Notes under the pieces: generated by a model
Seen by the model: the letters and a program-made list of their open reading frames with translations, nothing else
Told to the model about the DNA's origin: nothing
Databases searched by the model: none
In this document: piece by piece, positions 13,017-13,228 of the stretch
Numbering within the stretch: the first letter of the stretch is position 1
Layout: each line of letters begins with the position of its first letter
Position numbers and translations under genes: made by a program
NCBI GenBank assembly: GCA_050734185.1
Contig: JBOHUE010000057.1
Span: 1 to 13,228, forward strand
Length of the DNA stretch: 13,228 nt
Reading direction: 5' to 3'
Source of the DNA: JAFALX01 sp050734185
GTDB taxonomy: Bacteria > Chloroflexota > Dormibacteria > Aeolococcales > Aeolococcaceae

Positions 13017-13178
13017 GAGGGTGTCCTGCGAGGCGAACGCCGTCTGCGGCGAGGTGCTGGATGCGATGGCACCGTCATGATACCGCCCGCCCAGATCGAT
13101 CACCCGGACGTGTTCGCGTGGTGAGGGGTGCGCTCCGGGGTAACGAGGCGTTCCGCTCACTCGTATTCGATCGTGCGG

Positions 13179-13193
13179 CGACAACCGTTGTCG
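13179..13193. repeat. Short inverted repeat upstream of phoU
   Basis: CGACAA (13179-13184) and TTGTCG (13188-13193) are exact reverse complements with a 3-nt spacer. It lies 163 nt upstream of phoU, between the candidate Pho box and the gene. It may be a small operator; nothing shows which protein would bind it. Confidence 0.35.
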
Positions 13194-13207
13194 ACGGGTG
13201 GTGTTCC

Positions 13208-13225
13208 GGTTATCGAAGCGTTAAC
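13208..13225 (-). promoter_or_regulatory. Candidate Pho box near the window end, upstream of phoU
   Basis: Read toward phoU the site is GTTAACGCTTCGATAACC: GTTAAC followed at an 11-bp interval by GATAAC, one helical turn apart as in binding sites of PhoB-type regulators. It resembles the site upstream of pstB. It is 192 nt from the phoU start, so it could also serve a divergent gene lying beyond 13228. Confidence 0.45.
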
Positions 13226-13228
13226 TAT

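Noticed and set aside
13017..13184. Extended phoU N-terminus from 13184
   Set aside because: The 56 added residues do not resemble PhoU and would cover promoter-like sequence; ATG 13016 gives family length.

Overview
The window is high-GC DNA with tightly packed, often overlapping genes, many GTG/TTG starts and short intergenic gaps. The gene content (thiOSGE under a TPP riboswitch, a RegX3/PhoB-type regulator next to phoU, a ThiG C-terminus containing 'ASAITRA', a TetR/diiron-oxygenase pair and a DUF3224 protein) points to an actinobacterium. I infer a deep-branching actinobacterial lineage rather than a model Streptomyces or Mycobacterium, but cannot fix the taxon from sequence reading alone. 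I see no mobile element, CRISPR array, tRNA or rRNA.

Region 1 (1-2600, + strand) holds biotin synthesis genes: the 3' half of bioF, then one long open frame encoding a BioD-BioA fusion. This frame has no ordinary start codon; the only well-placed candidate is a CTG that overlaps the bioF stop. The fusion would carry out the two consecutive steps from KAPA to dethiobiotin.

Region 2 (2597-4593) is a small regulatory island. A TetR repressor and a DUF3224 protein lie on the minus strand, and an AurF-type diiron oxygenase diverges on the plus strand. The divergent promoter carries a perfect 11+5+11 inverted repeat, and the TetR transcript looks leaderless.

Region 3 (4590-8629, minus strand) is a high-affinity phosphate ABC importer in the order pstB-pstS-pstC-pstA, which differs from the common pstSCAB order. 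Region 5 (11608-13228, minus strand) holds phoU and a PhoB/RegX3-like response regulator. A related A/T-rich motif (core AAGCGTWAAC on the + strand) occurs upstream of both pstB and phoU and is a candidate Pho box linking the two clusters.

Region 4 (8675-11590, minus strand) lies between the two phosphate clusters and is a thiamine thiazole operon, thiO-thiS-thiG-thiE. It is headed by a clear TPP riboswitch whose P1 stem can include the thiO Shine-Dalgarno sequence. All genes overlap by 4 nt, which suggests translational coupling. The riboswitch begins only about 18 nt after the response-regulator stop codon.

The points most worth following up are the bioDA fusion with its CTG start, the TetR/diiron/DUF3224 island with its operator, the shared candidate Pho motif, and the riboswitch that directly abuts the phosphate regulator. 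No stretch over 300 bases lacks a gene.
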